A stretch of 64,000 nt of DNA from Alphaproteobacteria bacterium. GTDB lineage: Bacteria; Pseudomonadota; Alphaproteobacteria; Reyranellales; Reyranellaceae. A model generated the notes under the pieces. That model was given only the letters and a program-made list of their open reading frames with translations, did no database searches and was not told the origin of the DNA. Made by a program: the position numbers and the translations under genes. How positions within the stretch are numbered: the stretch's first letter is position 1; the number at the start of each line of letters is the position of its first letter. Shown here one piece after another: positions 52,395 to 61,413 of this stretch. Location of the stretch: assembly GCA_947474005.1 (NCBI GenBank), contig CANJHI010000008.1:1-64000 (forward strand), read 5' to 3'.

Positions 52395-53299
52395 GGCAGG
52401 CCTTGTCCGAGATCGTGCAGCCCTCGCCCATCGCCGTCCCCTTAGGGGCCGTGCGGCCGCTGCTGCTGAACTGGCGCCGGCATGTCCCGCTGCTGCTCGT
52501 GGCACCCCTGTTGATCTACATGCTGGTGCTCTACGCCTTGCCGGTGCTGGCGATGCTGCTGCGCAGCCTGAACGATCCGAACTGGACGCTCTCGCACTAC
52601 GCCGCCCTGTTCGAGGACGTGGTGTTCGCAAAGACCTTCTGGATCACCTTCAATACCTCGATAACCGTCACCCTGGGTTGCCTGATCCTGGGCTATCCGG
52701 TCGCCTTGGGGCTGGTGCGCGCCAAAACGATGGCGCCGCTCATCCTTGTGATCATCCTGCTGCCCTTCTGGACCAGCGTCCTGGTGCGGAGCTACGCCTG
52801 GATGGTACTGCTGGGCCGGCACGGCCTGGTCAACGAAGGCCTCATCGCGCTCGGCATGATCGACCGGCCGATCCGCATCCTGAACACGACGCTCGCGACC
52901 CAGATCGCGATGATCCACATTCTCCTGCCCTACATGATCCTGCCGATCGCCAATGCGCTCCGGCAGATCGATCCGTCGCTAATCCGCGCCGCATCAGGGC
53001 TCGGCGCCACGCCGTTCATGACCTTCCGGCAAGTCATCCTGCCCCTGTCGATGTCGGGTGTTGCGGCCGGCACCCTGCTCACCTTCGTCCTGGCGCTCGG
53101 CTTCTACATCACGCCGGCGATGGTTGGCGGGCCGCGCGACATCACGCTTTCGATGCTGATTGCCCAGCAGGTCGACCAGCTCAACTGGGCCTATGCCGCC
53201 ACGCTCTCAGCCGTCCTGCTGGCCACGGCGCTCGCCATCCTCGCCGCCGCCCGTCACCTGCCCGGCGTCGGCAACGCCTTCAAGACGAGCATGCGATGA
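52391..53299 (+). CDS. Polyamine-type ABC transporter permease (PotB/PotH-like)
   Basis: 302 residues from a GTG overlapping the ATPase stop. Six to seven membrane helices; the conserved ATPase-contact segment is ALRQIDPSLIRAASGLGATP. An extended cytoplasmic N-terminus of about 25 residues precedes helix one (LLLVAPLLIYMLVLYALPVL). Overlaps the next permease gene by four bases. Confidence 0.93.
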   Translation: MRQALSEIVQPSPIAVPLGAVRPLLLNWRRHVPLLLVAPLLIYMLVLYALPVLAMLLRSLNDPNWTLSHYAALFEDVVFAKTFWITFNTSITVTLGCLILGYPVALGLVRAKTMAPLILVIILLPFWTSVLVRSYAWMVLLGRHGLVNEGLIALGMIDRPIRILNTTLATQIAMIHILLPYMILPIANALRQIDPSLIRAASGLGATPFMTFRQVILPLSMSGVAAGTLLTFVLALGFYITPAMVGGPRDITLSMLIAQQVDQLNWAYAATLSAVLLATALAILAAARHLPGVGNAFKTSMR

Positions 53300-54075
53300 T
53301 ACTGACCCGCCTGCTCCCGGCGAGTGTCGTCGGCCTGATCCTGTTCTTTCTCGCCTTCCCGATCGTCGTCGTGGCGATCGTCTCGTTCTCGGAGGCCACC
53401 TACCTCACGTTTCCGCCGCCCGCCTTCGGGCTGCGCTGGTACAAGGCTTATTTCAGCAGCGAGGATTGGCTGAAGCCGACCTGGGTCAGCCTGTGGGTGG
53501 CGGCGGCCGTCGTCGTGCTGGCGACCTTCCTCGGCACCTTGGCGGCGCTCGGGGTCTCGCGCCTCTCCCGCCCGATGCGCATCCTCGCCACCGGCCTGAT
53601 CCTGTCGCCGCTAATCGTGCCGGGAATCGTGGTGGCGATCGGCATCTACTATGCCTATTCGCGCTACGGGCTGGTCGGCACGCCGATCGCCATGGTGCTG
53701 GCCCACACCTGCCTCGCCGTCCCGTTTGTCGTCACCAGCGTGACGGCAAGCCTCGCGGGCCTGGATCCCCGTCTGGAGCAAGCGTCGCTCAGCCTCGGCG
53801 CAACACCTGGCGCCACCTTCTGGCAGGTGACCTTGCCGCTGATCAGGCCAGGCGTCCTCGTTGGCGCGCTGTTCGCGTTCATCACGTCGTTCGACGAGTT
53901 GATCGTGGCGCTCTTCATCTCGGGAACGGGTGCCGTCACCCTGCCGCGACGGATGTGGGACGATCTCCGCTTCCAGATCGATCCCACGATCGCCGCCGTT
54001 TCAACTCTCACGATCGTGTTGACGGCAGTGCTGATGGGCTGTGCGCACTTCCTGCGCAAACGCAACCAGGCCTAG
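53296..54075 (+). CDS. Polyamine-type ABC transporter permease (PotC/PotI-like)
   Basis: 259 residues from ATG 53296, overlapping the previous stop (ATGA). Six membrane helices; contact loop ASLAGLDPRLEQASLSLGAT. Completes a full importer of binding protein, ATPase and two permeases. The stop TAG shares CTAG with the convergent Old-Yellow-Enzyme gene. Confidence 0.93.
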   Translation: MILTRLLPASVVGLILFFLAFPIVVVAIVSFSEATYLTFPPPAFGLRWYKAYFSSEDWLKPTWVSLWVAAAVVVLATFLGTLAALGVSRLSRPMRILATGLILSPLIVPGIVVAIGIYYAYSRYGLVGTPIAMVLAHTCLAVPFVVTSVTASLAGLDPRLEQASLSLGATPGATFWQVTLPLIRPGVLVGALFAFITSFDELIVALFISGTGAVTLPRRMWDDLRFQIDPTIAAVSTLTIVLTAVLMGCAHFLRKRNQA

Positions 54076-55232
54076 CCGGCGTTCATACCTTTCATGTAGG
54101 TCGACGGCACCACCGTCTTCACAGACTGTGCGCGTTTGGCCAGCCAATAGGCCTGCGGCGGCGGCACTGAGCCGAACTGCTTGTCGACGCCGAGCTTCTG
54201 GGCGGCGTCCATCGGCCAATTGGGATTGTAGAGAAGCTCGCGGGCGAGTGCGATCAGGTCGGCCTGGCCATCCTGCAGGATCTTCTCCGCCTGGTCGGCA
54301 TGGACGATCAGCCCGACCGCCATGCTCATGATGTCAGCGTCCTTCTTGAGACGCTCGGCATAGGGCACCTGGTAGCCATAGGTCACGGGCCCCGCGCTCA
54401 CCACCGGCGAGCCGCGCATGCCGCCCGAGCTGCAGTCGATCACGTCGACGCCCTTGGGCTTCAGGATCTTCGCCAAAGCCACGCTCTGGTCCGGGCCCCA
54501 GCCAGAATCGTCTTCAACCGAGAAGCGCACGAACAGCGGCTTGCTGGCCGGCCAGTGGGCGCGCACGCTCTCCACCACCTCGATGGCGAAGCGCATCCGG
54601 TTCAGTTCGCTGCCGCCGTACTCGTCGTTGCGCACATTGGAGAACGGCGAGAGGAACTGATGGATCAGGTAGCCGTGCGCCATATGCAGATCGAGCACCT
54701 CGAATCCCGCCTCATGGGCGCGCCGCGCGCCCTGCCCCCAGCGCTCCACGACTTCGGGGATCTCGGCCCGCGTGAGCGCTCGAGGTGTCGGATCGGTCTC
54801 GGGCGCGTTGATGCCGCTCGACGAGACCAGCTCCCAGCCCTCCCAATCCCAGATATCCGGCGACTGCTTCAGCGGTGCACCGCCCTCCCACGGCCGGAAG
54901 CGCCGCGCCTTGCGGCCGGAGTGGCCGAGCTGGAGGCCGGGCACCGAATTGTGCAGGCGGATGAAGTCGACGCAGCGTTTCAGGCCGGGAATGTGTGCGT
55001 CGTCCCAGATGCCGAGATCGCCCACGGTGCCGCAGCCGCGGCGCTCGACCTTGGTCGATTCCATGATCACGAGGCCGGCGCCGCCGGCGGCATAGCGGCC
55101 GGCGTTCATCAGGTGCCAGTCGGTGGCGAAGCCCTTTACCGCCGAATACTGGTGCATCGGCGCCACGACGACGCGGTTCTTCAGGGTCACGTCGCGGATT
55201 GAAATCGGGTCGAACAGCATCGGCTGAGCCAT
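54072..55232 (-). CDS. NADH:flavin oxidoreductase/Old Yellow Enzyme family (YqjM-like)
   Basis: 386 residues from ATG 55232, behind GGGGGAAG. FMN-binding TIM barrel reducing activated C=C bonds with NADPH. Marks: FDPISIRDVTLKNRVVVAPM, LQLGHSGRKARRF, LDLHMAHGYLIHQFLSPFSN (substrate histidines), and DVIDCSSGGMRGSP. The ending QKLGVDKQFGSVPPPQAYWL is typical of the thermophilic-like YqjM subgroup. It is divergent from a CoA-binding protein gene with only 16 bp between the starts, so their control regions overlap the coding sequences. Confidence 0.93.
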   Translation of the reverse strand: MAQPMLFDPISIRDVTLKNRVVVAPMHQYSAVKGFATDWHLMNAGRYAAGGAGLVIMESTKVERRGCGTVGDLGIWDDAHIPGLKRCVDFIRLHNSVPGLQLGHSGRKARRFRPWEGGAPLKQSPDIWDWEGWELVSSSGINAPETDPTPRALTRAEIPEVVERWGQGARRAHEAGFEVLDLHMAHGYLIHQFLSPFSNVRNDEYGGSELNRMRFAIEVVESVRAHWPASKPLFVRFSVEDDSGWGPDQSVALAKILKPKGVDVIDCSSGGMRGSPVVSAGPVTYGYQVPYAERLKKDADIMSMAVGLIVHADQAEKILQDGQADLIALARELLYNPNWPMDAAQKLGVDKQFGSVPPPQAYWLAKRAQSVKTVVPSTYMKGMNAG

Positions 55233-55248
55233 GTATACTTCCCCCACC

Positions 55249-55728
55249 ATGAACCACGACCGTTACGACGATCTGTATTTGCGCCGAATCCTGCGCGACA
55301 CCAAGACCATTGCCATGGTCGGTGCCTCCGCCAACTGGAATCGCCCTTCGTATTTCGCGATGAAGTACTTACTCGACCGCGGCTACAAGGTCATCCCGGT
55401 CAACCCGGTCGCCGTAGGCCAGGAAATCATGGGCCAGAAGGTCTATGGCTCACTCGACGAGCTGCCGGAGAAGGTCGACATGGTCGACATCTTCCGCAAT
55501 TCCGAGGCCGCCGGTCCGATCACAGACGAGGCCATCAAGCATGGCGCCAAGGTGGTGTGGATGCAGCTGGGCGTCGTAAACGAGGCCGCCGCCCGGCGGG
55601 CCGAGGCCGCCGGCCTGAAAGTCGTGATGAACCGCTGCCCCAAGATCGAGCATTCTCGGCTCGCCGGCACCATCGAGTGGCACGGCATCGCCAGCGGCGT
55701 CATCAGCAGCAAGAAACGCGCACTCTAG
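55249..55728 (+). CDS. CoA-binding domain protein (YccU-like)
   Basis: 159 residues; ATG 55249 is chosen because homologues begin MNHDxYDD, though an in-frame ATG at 55231 exists. Rossmann-like CoA-binding fold: TIAMVGASANWNRPSYFAMKY, RGYKVIPVNPVAVGQEIMGQ, VDMVDIFRNSEAAGPITDEA and VWMQLGVVNEAAARRAEAAG. No catalytic domain is attached; role probably in sensing or storing CoA. Followed by LysE after 11 bp. Confidence 0.9.
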   Translation: MNHDRYDDLYLRRILRDTKTIAMVGASANWNRPSYFAMKYLLDRGYKVIPVNPVAVGQEIMGQKVYGSLDELPEKVDMVDIFRNSEAAGPITDEAIKHGAKVVWMQLGVVNEAAARRAEAAGLKVVMNRCPKIEHSRLAGTIEWHGIASGVISSKKRAL

Positions 55729-55739
55729 GAGCACACTGC

Positions 55740-56372
55740 ATGCCCGACCTCGCCACCCTCGCCCTCTTCGCCGTGGCGGCGCTGGCGCTCTGCGCGACGC
55801 CGGGCCCGGACATGCTGCTCATCGCCTCGCGCAGCGTCAGCCAGGGCAAGGCCTCGGGTTTCGCCACGCTGGCCGGCATTCAGGTCGGCACCTATTGCCA
55901 CGCGCTTGCCGCTGCCCTCGGCCTGTCGCAGCTGTTCCTGGTCGTGCCCGTCGCCTACGACGTCGTCCGCTACGCCGGTGCCGCCTACCTGCTCTATCTC
56001 GCGTGGCAGGCTTTTCGTTCCTCGGGCGTGATACAGGCGCCAGTGGCCGGCGGACGCCGCTACCCGATCGGCGTCGTGTTCCGCCAGGGTCTGCTGACCA
56101 ACCTGCTCAATCCGAAGATGGCATTGTTCGTCCTGGCGCTGTTCCCGCAGTTCGTCGACCCGGCCGCCGGTTCCGTTGCGATGCAGATCGTGCTGCTGGC
56201 GACCGTCCTAAATTTGATCGGAATCGTGGTCAACGGCGCCGTCATCCTGACGGCGAGCGGCCTCGGCCGGGCGTTCTCCGCCCGCACACGCTGGCGCCGC
56301 GCGCCGCAGTTCCTGCTCGGGACGGTGTTCGCTGGCCTTGCCGTCAAGCTGGCTTTCGACGAGCGGCGCTGA
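55740..56372 (+). CDS. LysE family amino-acid/metabolite exporter
   Basis: 210 residues with six membrane helices in the RhtB/LysE layout. N-terminus LATLALFAVAALALCATPGP with the family PGPDMLLI signature, and NLLNPKMALFVLALFPQFVD. Exports amino acids or related small molecules. ATG 55740 is preceded by AGGAG. Its stop overlaps the start of the next, unknown gene (TGATG). Confidence 0.92.
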   Translation: MPDLATLALFAVAALALCATPGPDMLLIASRSVSQGKASGFATLAGIQVGTYCHALAAALGLSQLFLVVPVAYDVVRYAGAAYLLYLAWQAFRSSGVIQAPVAGGRRYPIGVVFRQGLLTNLLNPKMALFVLALFPQFVDPAAGSVAMQIVLLATVLNLIGIVVNGAVILTASGLGRAFSARTRWRRAPQFLLGTVFAGLAVKLAFDERR

Positions 56373-56896
56373 TGACCGAGTATGCGGTCTTCACCGAGTT
56401 CTCACCGGCATCGAAGCTGATGGTGCCGGGTTGGAACAGACGAGTCTTCACCGATACCGATGCCCGGAAAGGCAGCGCGATCCAGTGCGATTTCACGACA
56501 GGGATCGTGACGCTGGCTCCCGGCGCCTATCACATCACCGGACTGTCCATGGTCGCCTACACGACCGGGACAGAGCCCCCGGAAACCACCACGATCCGCT
56601 CGCCCGCCTCAGCGGGCTATTGCAGGCTGCGGATCGTCGACGATCCGACCGTGGTCGCGGAGCCAACCAACCTGCGGGAGCTCCCCAATAGTGATCCCAC
56701 GGTCATCTCCATAGGCAGTCCGAGTACCGCCAATCTCACGCCGAGCCTGCTCGAAACCTTCTACGAAACCGGCAAGACGGCGCGGATACTTCTGGAGCAT
56801 CAATCGGGCTCGAAGCCGGACCAGATCTATCTACGGGTCTTCGTCGGGAACTCCAAATGGCACGCTTTCGCCCGGATAAGCATCCGCGGACTCTGA
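56372..56896 (+). CDS. Unknown protein, possible C1q/TNF-like beta-sandwich
   Basis: 174 residues that I do not recognise. No signal peptide or membrane segment. It is rich in beta-prone stretches: SAIQCDFTTGIVTLAPGAYH, GLSMVAYTTGTEPP, GYCRLRIVDDPTVVAEPTN, ARILLEHQSGSKPDQIYLRV and WHAFARISIRGL. The pattern of a phenylalanine-threonine-glycine strand, an apolar turn PGAYHI, and a final aromatic ARISI strand recalls jelly-roll C1q/TNF-like domains; this is a guess from pattern alone. Its ATG overlaps the LysE stop, so the two are translationally coupled. Confidence 0.7.
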   Translation: MTEYAVFTEFSPASKLMVPGWNRRVFTDTDARKGSAIQCDFTTGIVTLAPGAYHITGLSMVAYTTGTEPPETTTIRSPASAGYCRLRIVDDPTVVAEPTNLRELPNSDPTVISIGSPSTANLTPSLLETFYETGKTARILLEHQSGSKPDQIYLRVFVGNSKWHAFARISIRGL

Positions 56897-56912
56897 TTTG
56901 GATGGGCGCTCT

Positions 56913-57656
56913 CTAGAGAGCCGTCTCGACCAGCAGCAGGTCGGTGCCCGAGCGGGCGGCGATCTCGATCCGATCCTCACCGGTCAGGGCCATGCTGTCG
57001 CGCTGACCGAGAACCGTGTCGGCAATCCTGGCCTCGCCTTCGATGACGAAGGCATAGACGCCGCGGGCAGGCGATGGCCGGTAGACCGGCGTGCCGTTAC
57101 GCCCGGTCACCAGCCGTGTCACCTTGAGCGTCTGGCCGACCGGCAGCGCGCCCGGTTCATTGCCGACCAGGCAGGCAAAGCGATCGGCGTTTGCCTTGGC
57201 GTCGAAACGGCCGCGCAGGTAGGAGGGCGGCGCCAGGAGTTGGTTCGGCAGGACCCAAAGATAGATGATCCGCGCGTCCTCCTGGCCAATGTTGAGTTCG
57301 GCATGCTTGCCGCCGGCGCCGGCGGAGAAGACGTAATAGTCGCCGGCAAGCAATTCATCGACCTTGCCGAGGGTGTTGACGTGCGTCAGTGCGCCACCGA
57401 GCACGAAGGCACAGATGATAAAGTTGTGGTGCGGGTGCATGTTGTAGCCCGTGCCGCCCGGGCTGAAAACCTCGTCGCCGAACACGCGGATGCTGCCGAA
57501 ACCCGCGATGCCCGACTGATATTCGTGGAAGTTGAAGCTCGAATGGCGGGTGATCACGCCATCGGGGTGGCCGGCAACGTACGTCGCGTTGACGCCGGTC
57601 GAGACCAGTCGCGAGTAGCCGCGCTCGCCCGCGCGCAAAACGAAACTCACGCTCAT
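56913..57656 (-). CDS. Pirin-like bicupin protein
   Basis: 247 residues from ATG 57656, which overlaps the rubredoxin stop (ATGA). The first cupin holds [20 protein letters not shown] and AGGKHAELN, giving the four metal ligands (three His, one Glu) of pirin and quercetinase-like proteins. The second half (about 160-247) is a cupin without visible ligands ([17 protein letters not shown]). Bacterial pirins can oxidise flavonoids or act as iron-dependent regulators. Tight coupling to a rubredoxin suggests electron transfer to the iron centre (inference). Confidence 0.87.
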   Translation of the reverse strand: MSVSFVLRAGERGYSRLVSTGVNATYVAGHPDGVITRHSSFNFHEYQSGIAGFGSIRVFGDEVFSPGGTGYNMHPHHNFIICAFVLGGALTHVNTLGKVDELLAGDYYVFSAGAGGKHAELNIGQEDARIIYLWVLPNQLLAPPSYLRGRFDAKANADRFACLVGNEPGALPVGQTLKVTRLVTGRNGTPVYRPSPARGVYAFVIEGEARIADTVLGQRDSMALTGEDRIEIAARSGTDLLLVETAL

Positions 57657-57835
57657 GTCCGGCTCCAGTACGGAATCTCGACCATTTCGAAACCCGACTT
57701 GGGCGTGCCGCAATCGGGACAGACCCAGTCGTCGGGAATGTCGACCCAGGCCGTGCCGGGCGCGATGCCGTGCTCGGGCAGGCCACGGGCTTCGTCATAG
57801 GAGAAGCCGCAGCCGAGACAGAGATACTTCTTCAT
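57653..57835 (-). CDS. Rubredoxin
   Basis: 60 residues from ATG 57835. Two iron-binding pairs, CLGCGF near residues 6-11 and [12 protein letters not shown] near 42-53, with the aromatic core Y-Y/W residues ([17 protein letters not shown]). Slightly longer than typical 53-54-residue rubredoxins. Carries single electrons, classically to alkane hydroxylases or reductases. First gene of a two-gene unit; its stop overlaps the pirin-like start, a rare pairing. Divergent from an LLM monooxygenase across 39 bp. Confidence 0.93.
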   Translation of the reverse strand: MKKYLCLGCGFSYDEARGLPEHGIAPGTAWVDIPDDWVCPDCGTPKSGFEMVEIPYWSRT

Positions 57836-57874
57836 GGTGCCGTTGTAGCATCCCGGAAAACCGGGGAAACATTC

Positions 57875-58879
57875 ATGAAGTTCGGCGTCTTCGACCATAT
57901 GGACCGTGCCGGCGCCGATCTCGGCCGCCAGTTCGAGGACCGGCTGCGGCTGATCGAGCTCTACGAGCGCGCAGGCTTCCACGCCTATCACCTGGCAGAG
58001 CACCATGCGACGCCGCTCGGCATGGCGCCCTCGCCCAGCGTCTTCCTGGCCGCCGTCGCCCAGCGCACGACGACGCTGCGCTTCGGCCCGCTGGTCTACA
58101 CCCTCAACCTCTATCATCCGCTGCGCCTGATCGACGAGATCTGCATGCTCGACCAGATGAGCGGCGGTCGGCTGGAACTCGGCATCGGCCGCGGCATCTC
58201 GCCCTATGAGGTCGGCTACTATGGCGTCGATCCCGCAACCGGCCCGGAGCGTTTCGCCGAGGCGCTGGCCGTGATCCTGCAGGGGCTCACTCAGCCGCGG
58301 CTCATGCACGAAGGCCGCTTCTTCACCTTCAAGGATGTGCCGATGGAGATGCAGCCGGTGCAACGGCCGCATCCGCCGCTGTGGTACGGCGCCAATTCGC
58401 TCGACAGCGCCGATCGCCTGGCCCAGCAGGGCTGCAACGCCGTCGTCGGCATGAAGGCCGACGGCGTCGGCCAGTTCGCCGCCCGCTATCGCGCCGCCTG
58501 GGCATCGCTCGGCCGTGACCCGGCCGCCATGCCCATGATCGGCCTCAGCCGCCATATCGTGGTCGGTGACACGGATCGCGAGGCGCAATCGGCGGCCAAG
58601 CGCGCCTATGCGCTCTGGTACGACGCGCTGATCCACCTGTGGCGCGCCCATGGCGTCGGCCTGCCGCGCCAGATGATCCCAGCCGATTTCGAGGGCGCGC
58701 TCGACGGCGGCTACATCGTGGCCGGCTCGGCCGCGACGGTGCGCGAGCGGCTCAAGCGCGACAATGAAATCGCCGGCATCAACTACTGCATCTGCCGCCT
58801 TGCGTTCGGCGATCTGTCGTTCGAGGAATCGGCACGCTCGGTCGAGCTGTTCGCCAGCGAAGTCATGCCGGCGCTTTGA
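57875..58879 (+). CDS. LLM class flavin-dependent oxidoreductase (luciferase-like monooxygenase)
   Basis: 334 residues from ATG 57875 (GGGGAAAC upstream). TIM-barrel LLM protein: [60 protein letters not shown] and [19 protein letters not shown]. Uses reduced FMN or F420-like cofactors to oxygenate small molecules. It is back-to-back with the rubredoxin-pirin pair, and this spacing would let them share one control region. Confidence 0.92.
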   Translation: MKFGVFDHMDRAGADLGRQFEDRLRLIELYERAGFHAYHLAEHHATPLGMAPSPSVFLAAVAQRTTTLRFGPLVYTLNLYHPLRLIDEICMLDQMSGGRLELGIGRGISPYEVGYYGVDPATGPERFAEALAVILQGLTQPRLMHEGRFFTFKDVPMEMQPVQRPHPPLWYGANSLDSADRLAQQGCNAVVGMKADGVGQFAARYRAAWASLGRDPAAMPMIGLSRHIVVGDTDREAQSAAKRAYALWYDALIHLWRAHGVGLPRQMIPADFEGALDGGYIVAGSAATVRERLKRDNEIAGINYCICRLAFGDLSFEESARSVELFASEVMPAL

Positions 58880-58883
58880 CAAG

Positions 58884-58919
58884 AAAAAACCCGCGGTCCG
58901 AATACTCCCGGACCGCGGG
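58884..58919 (-). terminator. Terminator of the HtrA protease gene
   Basis: Ten-base stem CCCGCGGTCC / GGACCGCGGG with a 10-base loop. The T-run (TTTTTT) follows on the minus strand, so it ends the leftward htrA transcript about 150 bp past its stop; there is no T-run on the plus strand. The rest of the gap 58920-59065 holds only a GCCGGC-rich imperfect hairpin at 59021-59049. Confidence 0.8.
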
Positions 58920-59065
58920 CTCCCCCTCCGTGACACGCTGGCCGAGGTTGTTCTGCCCGTTACAGCGCGCCTCCCTAAACTCAGGCCCAATAACTCAAGT
59001 CCAATCTCCGGATGCGACAAAGCCGGCGATGGTGGGGCCACCGCCGGCTCGTCGAGAGGTCCTTA

Positions 59066-60574
59066 CTACGCCGCCCGGGGAGAGATAGCGACGAAGCGGG
59101 TCATGCCCTCACGATACACTTTCATCAGCACCGGCTTGCCGGTGGTCTTGGCTTCCTTGAGCTTCTCGGCAGCCATCTTCGGGCTGTCGATTGCATCGCG
59201 ACCGACCTGCTGGAGGATGTCGCCAGCCTTTAGCCCCTGGTCGTCGGCCGGGCTGCCCGGCTCGACCGCCGCTACCAGCACGCCCTTGACCTCGGCATCC
59301 AGCTTCATCTGCTGGCGAGCCTCCGGCGTGATCGGCGCCAGCGACACGCCGTAGGCCATCGGTTCCGGCTTGGCGGCCGGCTGGCCATCGGCCTTGGCCT
59401 TCACGATCGCGCTCTCTTCCTTCTGGTCGCCGACCTTGGCGGTAACGGTCATGTCCTTGCCGTCGCGCCAGAAGCCGAGCTTCACCGAGGTCCCCGGCTT
59501 CACCGCGGAGATGGTGCGGGTCAGCTCCTTGATGCTGTCGACCGGCTTGCCGTCGACGCTCACGATCACATCACCCGACTTGATGCCGGCCGCGAGCGCG
59601 GGGCTGTCCGGCTGGACCATGGCCACCAGCGCGCCCTTTTCGGACTTGAGCGACAGGCTCTCGGCGATCTCCTTGGTCATCGGCTGGATCTGGACGCCGA
59701 GCAGTCCGCGCTCGACCCGGCCGCTGTCCTTGAGCTGCGCCACGACCGGCCCGGCAAGCGAGGACGGGATGGCGAAGCCAAGCCCGATGCTGCCGCCGCT
59801 CGGCGAGTAGATCGCCGTGTTGATGCCGATCACGTTGCCGTCCATGTCAAACAGCGGGCCACCCGAGTTGCCGCGATTGATCGCGGCGTCGGTCTGGATG
59901 TAGTCGTCGAACGGACCCGACTGGATGTCGCGGCCGCGCGCCGACACGATGCCCGTGGTCACGGTGCCACCGAGGCCGAACGGATTGCCGACCGCCATGA
60001 CGGCTTGGCCGACGCGGACCTTGCTGGCGTCGCCGAAGGTCACGAACGGCAGGGCCTTGTCGCTCTCGACCTTGAGCACGGCGAGGTCGGTCTTCTCGTC
60101 GCCGCCCAGCATCTTGGCCGGCAACTTGGTGCCGTCCGACATGGTGACGGTGATCGAGTCGGCCTTCGACACGACGTGGTAGTTGGTGACGATCGTGCCC
60201 TTGGCGTCGACGATGAAGCCGGTGCCGACAGCCTGGCCCTTCTCACCCGACGGACGCTGCTTGCCGTCCGGACGGCCCTGGGGCTTGCCCTGCTGGCCGA
60301 AGCGCTCGGCGAAGCGCTGCATGAACTCTTCCATCTGCTTGTCCTGCGGACCGGACGCGCGGACGTCGTCGCCATCGTCGCTGCCAGCCTTCATGGTCAC
60401 GGCGACATTGACGACCGCCGGGGTCACCTTGGCGGCGAGATCGGAGAAGTCCTGCACGACCTGCGGAGCGGCGATCGCTGCGGGTGCGCTGAACATCGGG
60501 ACGATGAGTGCGGGGGCGGTAAGCGCTGTGGTCAGCGCCAGGGCGGTTAGAATACGGCTCTTGGTCTTTGTCAT
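59066..60574 (-). CDS. degP: Do/DegP-family (HtrA) periplasmic serine protease
   Basis: 502 residues from ATG 60574, with AAAGGAGG six bases upstream. Signal peptide over residues 1-36 (cleavage near IAAPQ). Trypsin-like protease domain with H133 in VTNYHVV, D163 in KTDLAVLKV and S237 in NRGNSGGPLF; two PDZ domains follow (about 285-375 and 405-495). A Gln/Gly-rich linker near 90-112 belongs to the loop LA. Degrades or refolds damaged envelope proteins. Divergent from a two-component system across 164 bp. Confidence 0.95.
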   Translation of the reverse strand: MTKTKSRILTALALTTALTAPALIVPMFSAPAAIAAPQVVQDFSDLAAKVTPAVVNVAVTMKAGSDDGDDVRASGPQDKQMEEFMQRFAERFGQQGKPQGRPDGKQRPSGEKGQAVGTGFIVDAKGTIVTNYHVVSKADSITVTMSDGTKLPAKMLGGDEKTDLAVLKVESDKALPFVTFGDASKVRVGQAVMAVGNPFGLGGTVTTGIVSARGRDIQSGPFDDYIQTDAAINRGNSGGPLFDMDGNVIGINTAIYSPSGGSIGLGFAIPSSLAGPVVAQLKDSGRVERGLLGVQIQPMTKEIAESLSLKSEKGALVAMVQPDSPALAAGIKSGDVIVSVDGKPVDSIKELTRTISAVKPGTSVKLGFWRDGKDMTVTAKVGDQKEESAIVKAKADGQPAAKPEPMAYGVSLAPITPEARQQMKLDAEVKGVLVAAVEPGSPADDQGLKAGDILQQVGRDAIDSPKMAAEKLKEAKTTGKPVLMKVYREGMTRFVAISPRAA

Positions 60575-60738
60575 GAACAACCTCCTTTAGGGGCCTCGGA
60601 AAGGAATATGGGGGGTGGCCCGTGGCGCCCGGATGGCCGCCCGATTGAATGTTTGTATAGTTGGGGGTGATTGCGTCCGGGCCGGGAATGGCGTCAAAGG
60701 CTGCACCGCAGGCGTTGAACCGACAGAAGAAGGCAGCC

Positions 60739-61413
60739 GTGAAAATCCTCCTCGTCGAAGATGACAAGCAGACCGCCGATTACATCGCCAAGGGCCTGCG
60801 CGAGCACAGTCACGTGGTCGACCACGCCGACAACGGCCGCGACGGCCTCTACCTCGCCACCGGCGAGAAGTACGACGTGCTGATCGTCGACCGCATGTTG
60901 CCGGCCATGGACGGGCTGTCGCTGGTCAAGGCGGCCCGCACATCGGGCGTGAAGACGCCGGTGCTGTTCCTCACTACCATGGGCGGCGTCGACGACCGCG
61001 TGGCTGGCCTGGAAGCCGGCGGCGACGACTATCTCGTAAAACCGTTCGCCTTCGCCGAGCTGCTGGCGCGCGTCAGCGCGCTCGCCCGCCGGCCGCCGAT
61101 CATGGCCGCAACCTCGCTCAGTGTCGGCGACCTGCAGATGGACCTGCTCGCCCGCACCGTGACGCGCGCCGGCAAGCGCCTCGAGTTGCTCGCCCAGGAA
61201 TTCAAGATCCTCGAATACCTGCTGCGCCACGCCGGCGAGGTGGTGACCCGCACCATGCTGCTGGAGAAGGTCTGGGATTTCCATTTCGACCCCAAGACCA
61301 ACATCGTCGAGACGCACATCAGCCGCCTGCGCTCGAAGATCGACAAGGGCTTCGACAAGCCCCTGCTCCACACCGTCAGGGGGGCTGGCTATGTCATCCG
61401 AGCGCCTGATTAG
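60739..61413 (+). CDS. OmpR/PhoB-family response regulator
   Basis: 224 residues from GTG 60739 (AAGAAGG upstream); an earlier frame start is not supported. Receiver domain KILLVEDDKQTADYIAKGLR with phospho-acceptor D51 (LIVDRMLPAMDG) and conserved K in YLVKPFAFAEL; the winged-helix domain spans about 125-222 (EFKILEYLLRHAGEVVTRTM, VETHISRLRSKIDKG). Its end overlaps the kinase gene by 23 bases. May regulate the divergent htrA gene, as CpxR-like systems do (inference). Confidence 0.95.
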   Translation: MKILLVEDDKQTADYIAKGLREHSHVVDHADNGRDGLYLATGEKYDVLIVDRMLPAMDGLSLVKAARTSGVKTPVLFLTTMGGVDDRVAGLEAGGDDYLVKPFAFAELLARVSALARRPPIMAATSLSVGDLQMDLLARTVTRAGKRLELLAQEFKILEYLLRHAGEVVTRTMLLEKVWDFHFDPKTNIVETHISRLRSKIDKGFDKPLLHTVRGAGYVIRAPD

